DNA of 64,000 nucleotides from Betaproteobacteria bacterium. Lineage in GTDB: Bacteria; Pseudomonadota; Gammaproteobacteria; Burkholderiales; SG8-41. This document shows positions 19,650-30,916 of this stretch, piece by piece. Where the stretch lies: the NCBI GenBank assembly GCA_028292435.1, contig JAQGMI010000023.1, positions 1-64,000 on the forward strand, in the 5' to 3' direction. The position numbers and the translations under genes were made by a program. Positions within the stretch are counted from its first letter, which is position 1, and every line of letters begins with the position of its first letter. Under the pieces are notes generated by a model. That model saw nothing but the letters and a program-made list of their open reading frames with translations. It was not told where the DNA came from and made no database searches.

Positions 19650-20774
19650 ATGTTTGAACGTCCGGGGAGCGACTCCCAGGCGGTGCTTGTAAGTCTCGAT
19701 TTCGGCGAACCGGATTATGCCGAGTCGACTGATGAACTCGCGCAACTCGCGCTCAGCGCGCGCATCGGCATCGCCGGCGTGTTGCGCGGCAAGCGCGCGC
19801 GTCCCGATCCGAAATTTTTCGCCGGCAGCGGTAAGGTCGACGAGCTTGCGGCGATGCTCGCCGAGACGAAAGCCGGGCTCGCGATTTTCAATCACGAATT
19901 GTCGCCGGCACAGGAGCGCAACCTCGAAAAGAAACTCGGCTGTCGCGTGATCGATCGCGTGAGCCTGATACTCGATATCTTTGCGCAGCGCGCGCAAAGC
20001 CATGAAGGCAAAACGCAGGTCGAACTCGCGCAGCTCGAGCACCTGACCACGCGCCTCGTGCGCGGATGGACTCACCTTGAACGGCAAAAAGGCGGTATCG
20101 GTTTGCGCGGGCCCGGCGAAACGCAGCTCGAAACTGACCGCCGGTTGCTCGGCAAGCGCGTCAAGCTCTTGAAGGACAAGCTCGCGCGGCTCGCGCGCCA
20201 GCGCGAGGTTCAGCGCCGCGCGCGCCGTCGCGCGAATGTTTTGTCGGTTTCACTCGTCGGTTATACCAACGCGGGCAAGAGCACCTTGTTTAACGCTTTG
20301 ACCCGCGCGCAAGCGTATGCCGCCGATCAACTCTTCGCCACGCTCGATACGACGACGCGACGCGTTTTTCTGGAGAGCGGTGCGCAACTCGTGGTTTCGG
20401 ATACGGTCGGTTTTATCCGTCAATTGCCGCATACGCTCGTCGCCGCTTTTCGCGCCACGCTTGAAGAGGCGATTCAGGCCGATCTGCTGCTTCACGTCGT
20501 CGATGCAGCAAGCACGACGCGCGACGCCCAGATCGCGGCCGTAAATGGCGTTCTGGCCGAGATCGGCGCTGCTCACATCCCTCAATTGCTCGTCTACAAC
20601 AAGATCGATTTGAGTGGCGGCGAGCCCCGGGTCCTGAGGGATGAGTATGGTAAAATCGGCCGCGTCTGGATCAGTGCCCGGCAGGCTTCGGGACTCGATC
20701 TGGTCAGGGCGGCACTCGAAGAACACGCAGCCGGGGCAGGCCGTCATCAGACGGCACGTCCCGCGGCGGCATGA
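19650..20774 (+). CDS. hflX: GTPase HflX
   Basis: A 374-residue ribosome-associated GTPase that splits stalled or stressed ribosomes. The N-terminal HflX domain contains FFAGSGKVDEL and NHELSPAQERNLE. A helical linker carries GPGETQLETDRR, and the G domain has P-loop GYTNAGKST, DTVGFIRQLPH (switch II) and NKID. It lies in the usual hfq-hflX-hflK-hflC cluster. Confidence 0.97.
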   Translation: MFERPGSDSQAVLVSLDFGEPDYAESTDELAQLALSARIGIAGVLRGKRARPDPKFFAGSGKVDELAAMLAETKAGLAIFNHELSPAQERNLEKKLGCRVIDRVSLILDIFAQRAQSHEGKTQVELAQLEHLTTRLVRGWTHLERQKGGIGLRGPGETQLETDRRLLGKRVKLLKDKLARLARQREVQRRARRRANVLSVSLVGYTNAGKSTLFNALTRAQAYAADQLFATLDTTTRRVFLESGAQLVVSDTVGFIRQLPHTLVAAFRATLEEAIQADLLLHVVDAASTTRDAQIAAVNGVLAEIGAAHIPQLLVYNKIDLSGGEPRVLRDEYGKIGRVWISARQASGLDLVRAALEEHAAGAGRHQTARPAAA

Positions 20775-20859
20775 CACGGATCAAACAATCATGAGCAGTT
20801 ATTGGCAGTCATTCCGCGGCGGGTTCGTCGGGCGCTGGCGCCGCAGCATCGGCGTTTTG

Positions 20860-22050
20860 ATGTCGCTCAACGACCCGCAATGGGGACGCGGCGGCAAAAA
20901 TTCGGGCCCGCCCGATCTCGACGAATTGATGCGGAACTTCAACCAAAAGCTCGGCTCGTTGTTCGGACGCAAGGGCGGCGGCGAAGGCCGCACGCCGGGC
21001 GGGCCGGGTTTCGCGCAATTTGGCGGCGGCGCCGGCCTGCTGATCGCGCTGATATTCTTCGTCTGGCTCGCGAGTGGTTTTTATATCGTCGATGCGAGTC
21101 AGCGTGGCATGGTCCTGCGCTTCGGCAAGTTCGTCGAAGAAACGCTGCCTGGCCCGCACTGGCATCTGCCGTTTCCGTTCGAGACTGCTGAAATCGTCAA
21201 TCTGTCGCAAGTGCGCACGATTGAAATCGGCTCGCGCAACGGCGGCAAGAGCAAGGTGCCGAAAGAGTCGCTGATGCTGACCGACGATGCCAACATCATC
21301 GACATTCAGTTCGCGGTGCAATACGTCGTCAAGAACCCGCAGGAGTTCCTGTTCGCGAACCGCGCGCCCGAAGACAGCGTGCTGCAGGCGGCAGAAACGG
21401 CCATTCGTGAAATCGTCGGCAAGAACACGATGGATAACGTTCTTTATAAGGGGCGTGCGCAAATTACGAGCGATGCGCAAAAACTGACGCAGGAAATTCT
21501 TGATCGCTATCACACCGGCATCAGCATTAGTAAGGTGACGATGCAGAACGCCCAGCCGCCGGAGCAGGTGCAGGCCGCGTTCGACGATGCGGTGAAAGCC
21601 GGTCAGGACGGCGAGCGCCAGAAAAACGAAGGACAGGCGTACTCGAACGATGTGGTGCCACGTGCCGAGGGCGCGGCCGCGCGGCTGACGCAGGAAGCCG
21701 AAGGCTACAAAGCGCGCGTTACCGAACGAGCGGAAGGCGATGCGAGCCGGTTTCGCCAAATCGTGACCGAATACAACAAGGCGCCGGGCGTTACGCGCGA
21801 TCGCCTGTATCTCGACGCTATGCAGGAAATCATGAGCAACACGAGTAAAGTGCTGGTCGACCAGAAAGGCGGTAACAACCTGCTGTATTTGCCGCTCGAC
21901 AAGTTAATGCAGATGACCGGCCCGGGCGCCGGCACGGCCGCGGAGCCGACCAGCAAACCCGTTGAACCCAGTGCCGCGGTTGAGCCGCCGCCATCCGCCT
22001 CATCGCGCTCGCGCGATGCCTTGCGCAGTCGGGAACGGGAGCCGCGATGA
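20860..22050 (+). CDS. hflK: FtsH protease regulator HflK
   Basis: A 396-residue SPFH/band-7 membrane protein that forms a large periplasmic cage with HflC around FtsH. I chose ATG 20860 because betaproteobacterial HflK characteristically begins SLNDPQWG. An ATG at 20791 would add 23 residues. A Gly-rich cytoplasmic segment is followed by one membrane helix (about 72-91), the SPFH domain, a long helical region and a Pro/Ser-rich tail. The last 4 bases overlap hflC. Confidence 0.93.
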   Translation: MSLNDPQWGRGGKNSGPPDLDELMRNFNQKLGSLFGRKGGGEGRTPGGPGFAQFGGGAGLLIALIFFVWLASGFYIVDASQRGMVLRFGKFVEETLPGPHWHLPFPFETAEIVNLSQVRTIEIGSRNGGKSKVPKESLMLTDDANIIDIQFAVQYVVKNPQEFLFANRAPEDSVLQAAETAIREIVGKNTMDNVLYKGRAQITSDAQKLTQEILDRYHTGISISKVTMQNAQPPEQVQAAFDDAVKAGQDGERQKNEGQAYSNDVVPRAEGAAARLTQEAEGYKARVTERAEGDASRFRQIVTEYNKAPGVTRDRLYLDAMQEIMSNTSKVLVDQKGGNNLLYLPLDKLMQMTGPGAGTAAEPTSKPVEPSAAVEPPPSASSRSRDALRSREREPR

Positions 22051-22922
22051 ACAACAAAATCGGCATGTCGCTGGTTGCAGTGGTCGTTCTGCTGATCATC
22101 GTTTCGATGTCGCTGTTCGTGGTCGACACCCGCCAGAAAGGCATCGTCTTTCGCTTCGGCGAAATCGTCTACGTGATCAATCAGCCCGGTCTCTATCTCA
22201 AAATACCGATGATCGACAACGTCCGCTACTTCGATGCGCGGCTGTTGACGATCGACAGCGCAGAGCCCGAGCGCTTTCTCACCAAAGAGAAGAAGAACGT
22301 GCTCGTCGATCTGTTCGTGAAATGGCAGATTTCGGACGTTCAGCTTTATTACATCAGCGTCAACGGCGATGAAACGCGCGCACAGATTCGCTTGCTGCAA
22401 ACAATTAACGACGGCTTGCGGGCCGAGTTCGGTAAACGCGACGTGCATGAAGTGGTCTCAGGCGAGCGCGATGTGATCATGGAGCGGATGCGCGAGAAAG
22501 CGAACGAGGACGCGGTGAAGATTGGCGTCGTTGTGCGCGACGTGCGCTTGAAACGCGTCGACCTGCCGCAGGAAGTCAGCGAATCGGTGTACGGCCGCAT
22601 GCGCGCGGAACGCACGCGCGCTGCGAATACCTTGCGCTCCGAAGGTGGCGCGGAATCGGAAAAAATCCGCGCCGATGCAGACCGGCAGCGGGAAGTAATT
22701 CTGGCGAAGGCATACCGCGATGCGCAGCGCCTGAAAGGCGAGGGCGACGCCAAGGCCGCAGGGATTTATGCGCGCGCATATGAGGCGAATCCGGAGTTTT
22801 ATGCGTTCTACCGCAGCCTCGATGCCTATACCAAGAGCTTCAAGAGCAAGAGTGACGTCCTGGTGCTCGAGCCGAACTCGGAGTTTTTCAAATACCTGAA
22901 AAACAGCAAACCCTCCAAATAG
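22047..22922 (+). CDS. hflC: FtsH protease regulator HflC
   Basis: A 291-residue SPFH/band-7 protein with an N-terminal membrane helix (about 5-23), the RFGEIV segment, and a charged coiled coil around residues 180-245 (RTRAANTLRSEGGAESEKIRADAD). It is the partner of HflK in modulating FtsH. It overlaps hflK by 4 bases (ATGA) and is followed at 15 bases by the DUF2065 gene. Confidence 0.96.
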   Translation: MNNKIGMSLVAVVVLLIIVSMSLFVVDTRQKGIVFRFGEIVYVINQPGLYLKIPMIDNVRYFDARLLTIDSAEPERFLTKEKKNVLVDLFVKWQISDVQLYYISVNGDETRAQIRLLQTINDGLRAEFGKRDVHEVVSGERDVIMERMREKANEDAVKIGVVVRDVRLKRVDLPQEVSESVYGRMRAERTRAANTLRSEGGAESEKIRADADRQREVILAKAYRDAQRLKGEGDAKAAGIYARAYEANPEFYAFYRSLDAYTKSFKSKSDVLVLEPNSEFFKYLKNSKPSK

Positions 22923-22937
22923 CGGCGCGGCCGGCGC

Positions 22938-23126
22938 GTGTTCAAATATTTGCTGACCGCATTTGCGTTGATGCTGATCATCGAGGGCGTACTGCCGTTT
23001 CTGACACCCGCATTGTGGCGCGATACTTTCCGCCGCATCACCGAGTTGTCCGACGGCCAAATCAGGTTTATCGGCTTGACCTCTATGCTGGCCGGGTTGC
23101 TGCTCCTGCTGTTCGTGTCGCGCTAG
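22938..23126 (+). CDS. DUF2065 small membrane protein
   Basis: A 62-residue protein with a GTG start and two hydrophobic helices (about 3-20 and 43-60) joined by a loop WRDTFRRITELSDGQIRF. This is the DUF2065 family, regularly found between hflC and hisZ/purA in proteobacteria. Its function is unknown; the context suggests a role near the HflKC-FtsH assembly. Confidence 0.8.
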   Translation: MFKYLLTAFALMLIIEGVLPFLTPALWRDTFRRITELSDGQIRFIGLTSMLAGLLLLLFVSR

Positions 23127-23219
23127 AGCGCGGACCCCGGCTTGGGCATCAGCGGCTTCACGTGTATCCTTGCGGGCTGCGTTTTGCGCCGCCTATTTAA
23201 TGTAACGTATTGACGAATC

Positions 23220-24377
23220 ATGCATAAGTGGCTTTTGCCTGAATACATCGAGGATGTTCTTCCCGAGCCCGCGCGCCGCATCGAAGCGCTGCGGCGGGGC
23301 ATGCTCGACCTCTTCGCGCTGCACGGCTATCAGTTTGTCGTGCCACCGATGCTCGAGTACGTCGACTCGCTGCTGACAGGAACCGGGCACGACCTCGATT
23401 TGCGGACATTCAAGCTCGTCGACCAGTTGTCGGGCCGCACCCTGGGTATCCGCGCCGACATTACGCCGCAGGTGGCGCGCATCGATGCGCACCTGATGAA
23501 CCGCAAAGGCGTGAATCGATTGTGTTATGCCGGCAGCGTTTTGCACACGCTTCCCGCGGGCCTGAACCGCACGCGCGAACCGCTGCAGATCGGTGCTGAA
23601 ATTTACGGCCACGCCGGCATTGAAAGTGATCTCGAAGTGCAGCGATTGATGCTCGATGCGCTGCGGCTGGCCGGGGTCAGCAAATTGCAACTCGACATCG
23701 GACACGTTGCGGTTTTTCACTCGCTGGTGCGTGCCGCCCGCGTCGGTGCTGATGTCGAAGCCGAGTTGTTTCGCGCCGTGCAGGCCAAGGATGTGCCGGC
23801 GCTTTCCAAACTCGTGCGTAAACTCGATCGTGATCTGGGCGCGGCATTGCTCGCGCTGCCCGAACTTGCCGGCGGCGTCGACGTGCTCGCGCGCGCTAAA
23901 AAGTTGCTCCCGGACAACGCTGAAATCAAGCAGGCGCTCGCGCAGCTGCGCGCAATCGCCGCATCGATTCAGGATGCGGGAACCGAGATCTGCTTCGATC
24001 TGGGCGAGCTGCGGGGTTTGCACTATCACAGCGGCGTCGTGTTCGCGGTGTATGCGGAGGGTTGGTCGAATGCGCTTGCACTCGGCGGACGCTACGATGA
24101 AGTCGGCGAAGCGTTCGGGCGCGCACGTCCGGCGACCGGTTTCAGCATGGATCTACGGGAAATAATCGCGGCAGCGCCGGCGGCGGACTCGCGCAATTCG
24201 ATACTTGCGCCGTACTTGCCGGCGGACGCGGCGCTGCAACGGCGGATTTCGACATTGCGCAAGTCCGGCGATGCCGTGATCGTCGATTTGCCAGGGCACG
24301 ACAAAGTACGCGATGAGCTTGGCTGCAACCGCCGGCTCGCGCGACGCAATGGCAAGTGGATTGTCGAGCCGCTTTGA
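23220..24377 (+). CDS. hisZ: ATP phosphoribosyltransferase regulatory subunit
   Basis: A 385-residue HisRS paralogue lacking aminoacylation function. It forms the hetero-octameric ATP phosphoribosyltransferase with short-form HisG, which is not in the window. It opens KWLLPEYIEDVLP and shows class II-like motifs (FKLVDQLSGRTLGIRADITPQVAR, ALGGRYDEV, TGFSMDLREI). It stands before purA as in many betaproteobacteria. The 93 bases upstream hold no feature I recognise. Confidence 0.94.
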   Translation: MHKWLLPEYIEDVLPEPARRIEALRRGMLDLFALHGYQFVVPPMLEYVDSLLTGTGHDLDLRTFKLVDQLSGRTLGIRADITPQVARIDAHLMNRKGVNRLCYAGSVLHTLPAGLNRTREPLQIGAEIYGHAGIESDLEVQRLMLDALRLAGVSKLQLDIGHVAVFHSLVRAARVGADVEAELFRAVQAKDVPALSKLVRKLDRDLGAALLALPELAGGVDVLARAKKLLPDNAEIKQALAQLRAIAASIQDAGTEICFDLGELRGLHYHSGVVFAVYAEGWSNALALGGRYDEVGEAFGRARPATGFSMDLREIIAAAPAADSRNSILAPYLPADAALQRRISTLRKSGDAVIVDLPGHDKVRDELGCNRRLARRNGKWIVEPL

Positions 24378-24410
24378 TTGATTATGCGACGCCAACGACG
24401 CACGTCATAA

Positions 24411-25730
<1,320 letters not shown>

Positions 25731-25846
25731 AGCAGTAGTAAGGATTAGATTGAAGTATGAGAATTGAACAGCGAGTCGCCGTTTTAGCGAATCTATTAAG
25801 TCCTACGCGTGCTACATCCGCGTTCGTCGACTCTCAATCCTGATTT

Positions 25847-25933
25847 TGGTGCCCGGGAAGGGACTCGAACCCCCACAGTGTTGCCACCGCATGGACCTGA
25901 ACCATGTGCGTCTACCAATTCCGCCACCCGGGC
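25847..25933 (-). tRNA. tRNA-Leu (anticodon CAG)
   Basis: On the minus strand an 87-base tRNA folds with acceptor stem GCCCGGG/CCCGGGC, an encoded CCA end (25847-25849), a long variable arm as in class II tRNAs, and a T-loop GTTCGAGTC. The anticodon stem CATGG/CCATG encloses loop TTCAGGT, giving anticodon CAG for CTG codons. It is convergent with purA and precedes rnr on the opposite strand. Confidence 0.95.
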
Positions 25934-25975
25934 ATTCAAGGCGGGCAAATTTAATCATTAAGGGCAGTTTTGTCA

Positions 25976-28399
25976 ATGAAAACACGAAAATCCCGCTCAC
26001 GCTCGAGTGAAAATACTCGCGTGAAGCGCGGCACGGCAGCGACCAAAAAATCGGCGGGCACGGCGCCAAAGCGCGAACCCGTAAAACGTATCGATGCCGA
26101 CGCGCGTTTTACGTTCGATGCGAGCGCCCATCAGCGCGGCGCAACCGGCGTTAGCGCGCCAACGCGCTCACACACGCGCGCCGTCGACCCGTTTCATGCG
26201 CGCGAAAGCAGCAACTACGATGAACCGGTGCCGAGTCGCGAGATGATTCTCGAGACACTCGAAGCGCAGGGCGTCCCTGTCAGTAATTCTGAGCTTGAAA
26301 AATTACTCGGCATCACCGAGACCGAACGCGAAGGTTTCGAACGCCGGCTATCCGCAATGCAGCGCGACGGCCAGATCATGCGCAACCGGCGCGATGCGAT
26401 TTGCGTCGTCACCAAGCTCGATTTGATTACGGGCAAGGTGCAGGGCCATCCCGACGGCTTCGGGTTCCTGATGCGCGACGACGGCGGGCCGGATATGTTT
26501 CTCGGTCCACCCGAAATGCACAAGGTTCTGCATGGCGACCGGGTCGCCGCACGCGAGATCGGTGTCGATCGCCGCGGCCGGCCCGAAGCGAAGATCGTAG
26601 AAGTTCTCGAGCACGTGAATAGCAGCGTCGTCGGCAGGTTGCGCAACGAGCAGGGCGTTTACTTCGTCGTGCCGGAGAACCGCCGTATCAGCCAGGAACT
26701 CATGGTGCCGCCGGGCGATACCATGGATGCGAAACCGGGCCAGGTAGTGGTCGCCTCAATCATCTCGCAGCCCGCCAAGCATGCGCAGCCGATTGCGCGC
26801 GTGGTCGAGGTTCTGGGTAACTATGCCGATGCCGGCATGGAAATCGAAATTGCGCTGCGCAAGCACGATTTGCCATACGAGTTTCCGCCTGCAGTTGAAA
26901 AAGCATGCGGCACCTTCAGCGGCAAAGTCACGGCACAGGACATCGCTGGGCGCGAAGATGTGCGCAAACTGCCGCTCGTCACGATCGACGGCGAAACGGC
27001 GCGCGATTTCGACGACGCGGTTTATTGCGAGCCGCGCGGCAAAGGGTTTCGCCTGATCGTAGCAATCGCCGACGTCAGTCACTACGTCGCGCATGGCGAT
27101 GCGCTTGACCGTGAGGCGCTCAATCGCGGCAATTCGGTCTATTTTCCGCGACGCGTCATACCGATGCTGCCGGAAGTGCTGTCGAACGGACTGTGTTCGT
27201 TGAACCCGCAGGTCGATCGTTTGTGCATGGTGTGCGACATGGCCATCGATGCGCAGGGCAATGTGACTGATTATCGATTCTACCCGTCGGTCATGTGGTC
27301 GCACGCGCGCTTCACGTATACGATCGTCGCGGATATTCTTGCCAATCCACAAGGCGCCGCCGCGGCGCAGCACCGCGCGCTCGTGCCGCATCTCGAAAAC
27401 CTGTACCGCCTCTATCAAGTGCTCGCCAAATCGCGCGCCAAACGCGGCGCGATCGATTTCGAGACGACTGAAACACAAATGATTTTCGATGCGAACGGCA
27501 AGATCGAACGCATCGTGCCGGTTCAGCGCAACGACGCTCATCGCATCATCGAGGAGTGCATGCTGGCGGCCAATGTTTGCGCATCCGACATCCTGCGCGA
27601 GAACGAACACCCTGCGCTGTATCGTGTGCACCAGGGGCCGACGCCTGAACGCCTGCTGGGCTTGCGCGAGTTTCTGAAAGGGTTCGGCCTCGAACTCGGC
27701 GGCGGGGAAACGCCGCACGCCAAGGACTATGCCAAGCTGCTTGAGCGCGTCAAGGACCGGCCCGACGCGCAGCTCTTGCAGACTGCCATGCTGCGTTCGC
27801 TTCGTCAGGCCGTTTACAGTCCGGAAAACCTGGGCCACTTTGGTCTCGCGTACGAGGCATATGCGCACTTCACCTCGCCAATCCGCCGTTACCCGGATTT
27901 ATTGATACACCGCGCGATCAAGGCGGTGCTCAAGAAGCAGCGCTATCAACCCGGCAACTGGGCCGAACTCGGCATTCAATGCTCGTTGACCGAACGGCGC
28001 GCCGACGACGCGACACGCGACGTCGATGCCTGGCTCAAGTGCTATTACATGCGCGATCGCGTCGGCGACGTGTTCGATGGCACGATCAGCTCGGCCGTCG
28101 CTTTCGGTATATTTGTCGCGCTTGACGGCGTATACGTCGAGGGTCTCGTGCACGTTTCCGATCTTGGTAGCGATTACTTTCACTTCGATGCAGCAAAGCA
28201 CCATTTGATCGGCGAACGCACAGCCAAGCGTTATCGGCTCGGCGACCGCGTCCGCGTGCGCGTCGTGCGCGTCGATCTCGAAACGAGCAAAATCGACTTC
28301 GTGCTGGAAGACAGCGTTGGTGGCACTACCGGCGGGCAAGGCAAAAAAGCCGAGCGCGAGAATGGCACGCCGGGTAAACGCCGGTCCCGGAGGGGCTGA
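25976..28399 (+). CDS. rnr: ribonuclease R
   Basis: An 807-residue 3'-5' exoribonuclease of the RNB family. A basic N-terminal extension is followed by a winged-helix region (about 85-145), two cold-shock-like domains and the RNB catalytic domain with the acidic cluster in DGETARDFDDAVY. A C-terminal S1 domain (GDVFDGTISSAVAFGIFVAL) and a basic tail complete it. RNase R degrades structured RNA. I chose ATG 25976; a TTG two codons earlier is possible. rlmB starts 3 bases after the stop. Confidence 0.96.
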   Translation: MKTRKSRSRSSENTRVKRGTAATKKSAGTAPKREPVKRIDADARFTFDASAHQRGATGVSAPTRSHTRAVDPFHARESSNYDEPVPSREMILETLEAQGVPVSNSELEKLLGITETEREGFERRLSAMQRDGQIMRNRRDAICVVTKLDLITGKVQGHPDGFGFLMRDDGGPDMFLGPPEMHKVLHGDRVAAREIGVDRRGRPEAKIVEVLEHVNSSVVGRLRNEQGVYFVVPENRRISQELMVPPGDTMDAKPGQVVVASIISQPAKHAQPIARVVEVLGNYADAGMEIEIALRKHDLPYEFPPAVEKACGTFSGKVTAQDIAGREDVRKLPLVTIDGETARDFDDAVYCEPRGKGFRLIVAIADVSHYVAHGDALDREALNRGNSVYFPRRVIPMLPEVLSNGLCSLNPQVDRLCMVCDMAIDAQGNVTDYRFYPSVMWSHARFTYTIVADILANPQGAAAAQHRALVPHLENLYRLYQVLAKSRAKRGAIDFETTETQMIFDANGKIERIVPVQRNDAHRIIEECMLAANVCASDILRENEHPALYRVHQGPTPERLLGLREFLKGFGLELGGGETPHAKDYAKLLERVKDRPDAQLLQTAMLRSLRQAVYSPENLGHFGLAYEAYAHFTSPIRRYPDLLIHRAIKAVLKKQRYQPGNWAELGIQCSLTERRADDATRDVDAWLKCYYMRDRVGDVFDGTISSAVAFGIFVALDGVYVEGLVHVSDLGSDYFHFDAAKHHLIGERTAKRYRLGDRVRVRVVRVDLETSKIDFVLEDSVGGTTGGQGKKAERENGTPGKRRSRRG

Positions 28400-28401
28400 G
28401 C

Positions 28402-29154
28402 ATGGCTGAGAGCCGTATCGTCTACGGATTTCATGCTGTCATCAGCCGCGTGCGGCAGCAAGCCGCAGGCGTAATGGAAATTTATCTCGATAGCTCGCGC
28501 CACGATGCGCGTGGTAAAGACCTGATCAAACTTGCGGGCGAGCGCGGCGTGCGGCTGATTGCACTCGATGCGCATCGGCTCGACGGACTGACAGGCAATG
28601 CAAGTCATCAGGGCGTTGCCGCGCGCGTTGCCGCAATCCCGCTGAAACATGACCTCGATGATGTTCTTAACAGCATTGAAGGTCCGGCTTTATTGCTGAT
28701 ACTCGACGGCGTGCAGGATCCACACAACCTTGGTGCGTGTTTGCGCGTCGCCGACGCGTTCGGTGTGCATGCCGTGATTGCGCCCAAAGACAGGGCGGTG
28801 GGCATCACGCCCGTGGTATCGAAGGTCGCAAGCGGCGCTGCAGAAACTATCCCTTATGTGTCTGTAACGAACCTCGCCCGTACCCTGCGCGAACTGAAGG
28901 AGTCGAATATTTGGATCGTTGGCGCGGATGAAGCGGGCGAAACCGGGCTTTACGACGCGCGGCTGACCGGACCGATGGCCTGGGTCATGGGCGCGGAGGG
29001 CGAGGGCATGCGGCGGCTCACGCGCGAGCATTGCGACGAGCTCGTTCGAATCCCGATGAGCGGCAGCGTGGAAAGTCTCAATGTATCGGTTGCCAGTGGC
29101 GTGTGTCTGGGCGAAACATTCCGCCAACGTCGCAGGTCAGCGGCGGCAACGTAA
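28402..29154 (+). CDS. rlmB: 23S rRNA (guanosine-2'-O-)-methyltransferase
   Basis: A 250-residue SpoU/TrmH-family methyltransferase that 2'-O-methylates G2251. The N-terminal substrate-binding domain begins VYGFHAV. The knotted SAM domain shows motif 1 in LDGVQDPHNLGACLRVADAFG, motif 2 in WVMGAEGEGM and motif 3 in SLNVSVASGVCLGETFRQR. Adjacency to rnr is the canonical arrangement. Confidence 0.95.
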   Translation: MAESRIVYGFHAVISRVRQQAAGVMEIYLDSSRHDARGKDLIKLAGERGVRLIALDAHRLDGLTGNASHQGVAARVAAIPLKHDLDDVLNSIEGPALLLILDGVQDPHNLGACLRVADAFGVHAVIAPKDRAVGITPVVSKVASGAAETIPYVSVTNLARTLRELKESNIWIVGADEAGETGLYDARLTGPMAWVMGAEGEGMRRLTREHCDELVRIPMSGSVESLNVSVASGVCLGETFRQRRRSAAAT

Positions 29155-29186
29155 GAGAATCAACGGCACCGAAGTCGCACTTGATG

Positions 29187-29214
29187 TTGGCATAGCCGGC
29201 CGCCAGCTTATATC
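29187..29214 (+). promoter_or_regulatory. putative promoter of the two-partner secretion locus
   Basis: TTGGCA at 29187-29192 and TATATC at 29209-29214, with a 16-base spacer, are the best sigma-70-like pair in the 103-base gap between rlmB and the TpsB gene. The match is moderate and no experimental support can be read from the sequence. Confidence 0.3.
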
Positions 29215-29257
29215 CGGTTCCAAACAATTCCTTTAGAATGAGTCGGACAAAATAAAA

Positions 29258-30916
29258 ATGGTTTGCAAAACCATGACCGAGTCACCCCTTTTCGAGCGCG
29301 GCCATATGCGCTCAGGCTGGACGAACCCGCTGCGTCCGATTATGGTTGCGGTGTCGGTGGTTTTCCTGCCGTTGTCCACCTTGGCACAGCAGCCAGCCAC
29401 CGAGTCCATCGAATCGACCGCTCTGCGTTTCGACATCGAGCGCTATCAAGTCGACGGCAATACCTTGCTCAAGCCTGAGGCGATCTCGCGTCTCGTCGCG
29501 CCTTATACCGGCAAGCAAAAAGACTTTTCCGACGTGCAGCGTGCATTGGAAGCGCTGGAAATCGCTTATCGCGATCTCGGTTACGGATCGGTGCAGGTCA
29601 TCCTGCCCGAGCAGAATATCTCAACCGGCAACGTGCTATTCAAGGTTGTCGAGCCGAAGATTGGCCGGATTGAGGTCGAAGGCAATGTTTATAACGATGC
29701 CGCCAATGTCCTGCGCAGCCTGCCGGCGCTGCGCGAAGGACTGATCCCGAACGCGAACCGGATTGCGCGCAATTTGTTGCTCGCCAATGAGAATCCCGCA
29801 CGCCAGCTTACCGTGCTGATGCGCAGCGGGCAGAGCGAAGAGCAAGTCGACGCAACCATCAAGGTCGCCGAAGAAAAGCCGTGGAAAGCGAGCCTCACGC
29901 TCGACAACACGGGAACCACGTCCACCGGCGATTATCGCGTCAGCGCCGGCTATCAGCATGCCAATATGTTCAACCGCGACCATGTGATGACTTTTCAATA
30001 CATCACGTCGCCCAACCATTTGTCCGACGTGAAGGTTTACGGTCTTGGCTACCGCATTCCGCTGTATGAACTGGGCAGTTCAATTGAAATCGTCGGCGGC
30101 TACTCGAACGTCAATTCGGGCACCGTCGGAGGGCTTTTCAATGTAAGCGGCAGCGGCACGGTTGGCGCGCTGCGCTACAACCATTATCTGCCGAAGCTTG
30201 GCGAGTATGAGCAGAAGCTTGTGTACGGTATGGATTACAAGGCATTCCAGAATCAGCTCATCGCGCAGGGCCAGAACCTGTCCCCGGATATCACCGTGCA
30301 TCCGGCGAGCGTTTCTTATTTCGGCACCTTGCGGCGCGAAAGCAGCGAATTCGGCTTCTATGTGAATTACACGCAGAACGTGTTTGTCGGCGATAGCGAT
30401 GATTCGGACAGCGATTTCAAGGCGTCGCGGGCCGATGCGCGAGCTGGCTACCGCATCGCGCGTTACGGCGCGCATTACACGCGCGCATTACCTAACGACT
30501 GGCAGGCACGGCTGCAGATGCTGGGGCAATACACACCTGACGCCCTGGTTGCCGGCGAGCAATTCGGCGTTGGCGGCCCCGACAGCGTGCGCGGTTTCCT
30601 CGTGCGGGAAGTGGCCAATGACCGCGGCAATCAGATGAATGCCGAAATTTATACGCCTAACGTGGCGTCGAAACTTGGCTGGACCGATGCTCAGGTTCGC
30701 CTGCTTGCATTCAGCGACTGGGGATGGCTCGGACGCAACCAAGCTCAACCGGGCGAATCAAACCAGCAGTCGATCGGCAGCGTAGGCGTGGGCGTGCGCG
30801 TAACCGCGAGTCAGCGTTTCGTTATGCGGGCCGACTACGCGCGGGTTCTCAACGCCGGCGGCGCGGAGGATAAGGGCCACAACCGGCTCAATTTCAGCCT
30901 GACGACGAATTTTTAG
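29258..30916 (+). CDS. TpsB two-partner secretion outer-membrane transporter (ShlB/FhaC family)
   Basis: A 552-residue Omp85-superfamily pore that exports a partner exoprotein. The signal region runs to about residue 43 (VAVSVVFLPLSTLAQQ). POTRA-like domains follow (FDIERYQVDGNTLL; ALEALEIAYRDLGYGSVQV; a second near KIGRIEVEG). The rest is a 16-strand barrel with the diagnostic VRGF lid-lock motif in GPDSVRGFLVRE, ending in a C-terminal Phe (LNFSLTTNF) for BAM recognition. An internal ATG at 29306 would give a shorter, more typical signal peptide. The partner TpsA gene is 312 bases downstream. Confidence 0.93.
   Translation: MVCKTMTESPLFERGHMRSGWTNPLRPIMVAVSVVFLPLSTLAQQPATESIESTALRFDIERYQVDGNTLLKPEAISRLVAPYTGKQKDFSDVQRALEALEIAYRDLGYGSVQVILPEQNISTGNVLFKVVEPKIGRIEVEGNVYNDAANVLRSLPALREGLIPNANRIARNLLLANENPARQLTVLMRSGQSEEQVDATIKVAEEKPWKASLTLDNTGTTSTGDYRVSAGYQHANMFNRDHVMTFQYITSPNHLSDVKVYGLGYRIPLYELGSSIEIVGGYSNVNSGTVGGLFNVSGSGTVGALRYNHYLPKLGEYEQKLVYGMDYKAFQNQLIAQGQNLSPDITVHPASVSYFGTLRRESSEFGFYVNYTQNVFVGDSDDSDSDFKASRADARAGYRIARYGAHYTRALPNDWQARLQMLGQYTPDALVAGEQFGVGGPDSVRGFLVREVANDRGNQMNAEIYTPNVASKLGWTDAQVRLLAFSDWGWLGRNQAQPGESNQQSIGSVGVGVRVTASQRFVMRADYARVLNAGGAEDKGHNRLNFSLTTNF

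Noticed and set aside
25731..25846. Terminator or promoter in the purA-tRNA gap
   Set aside because: Only a short GCGAGTCGC palindrome without a following T-run was seen; not enough to call a feature.
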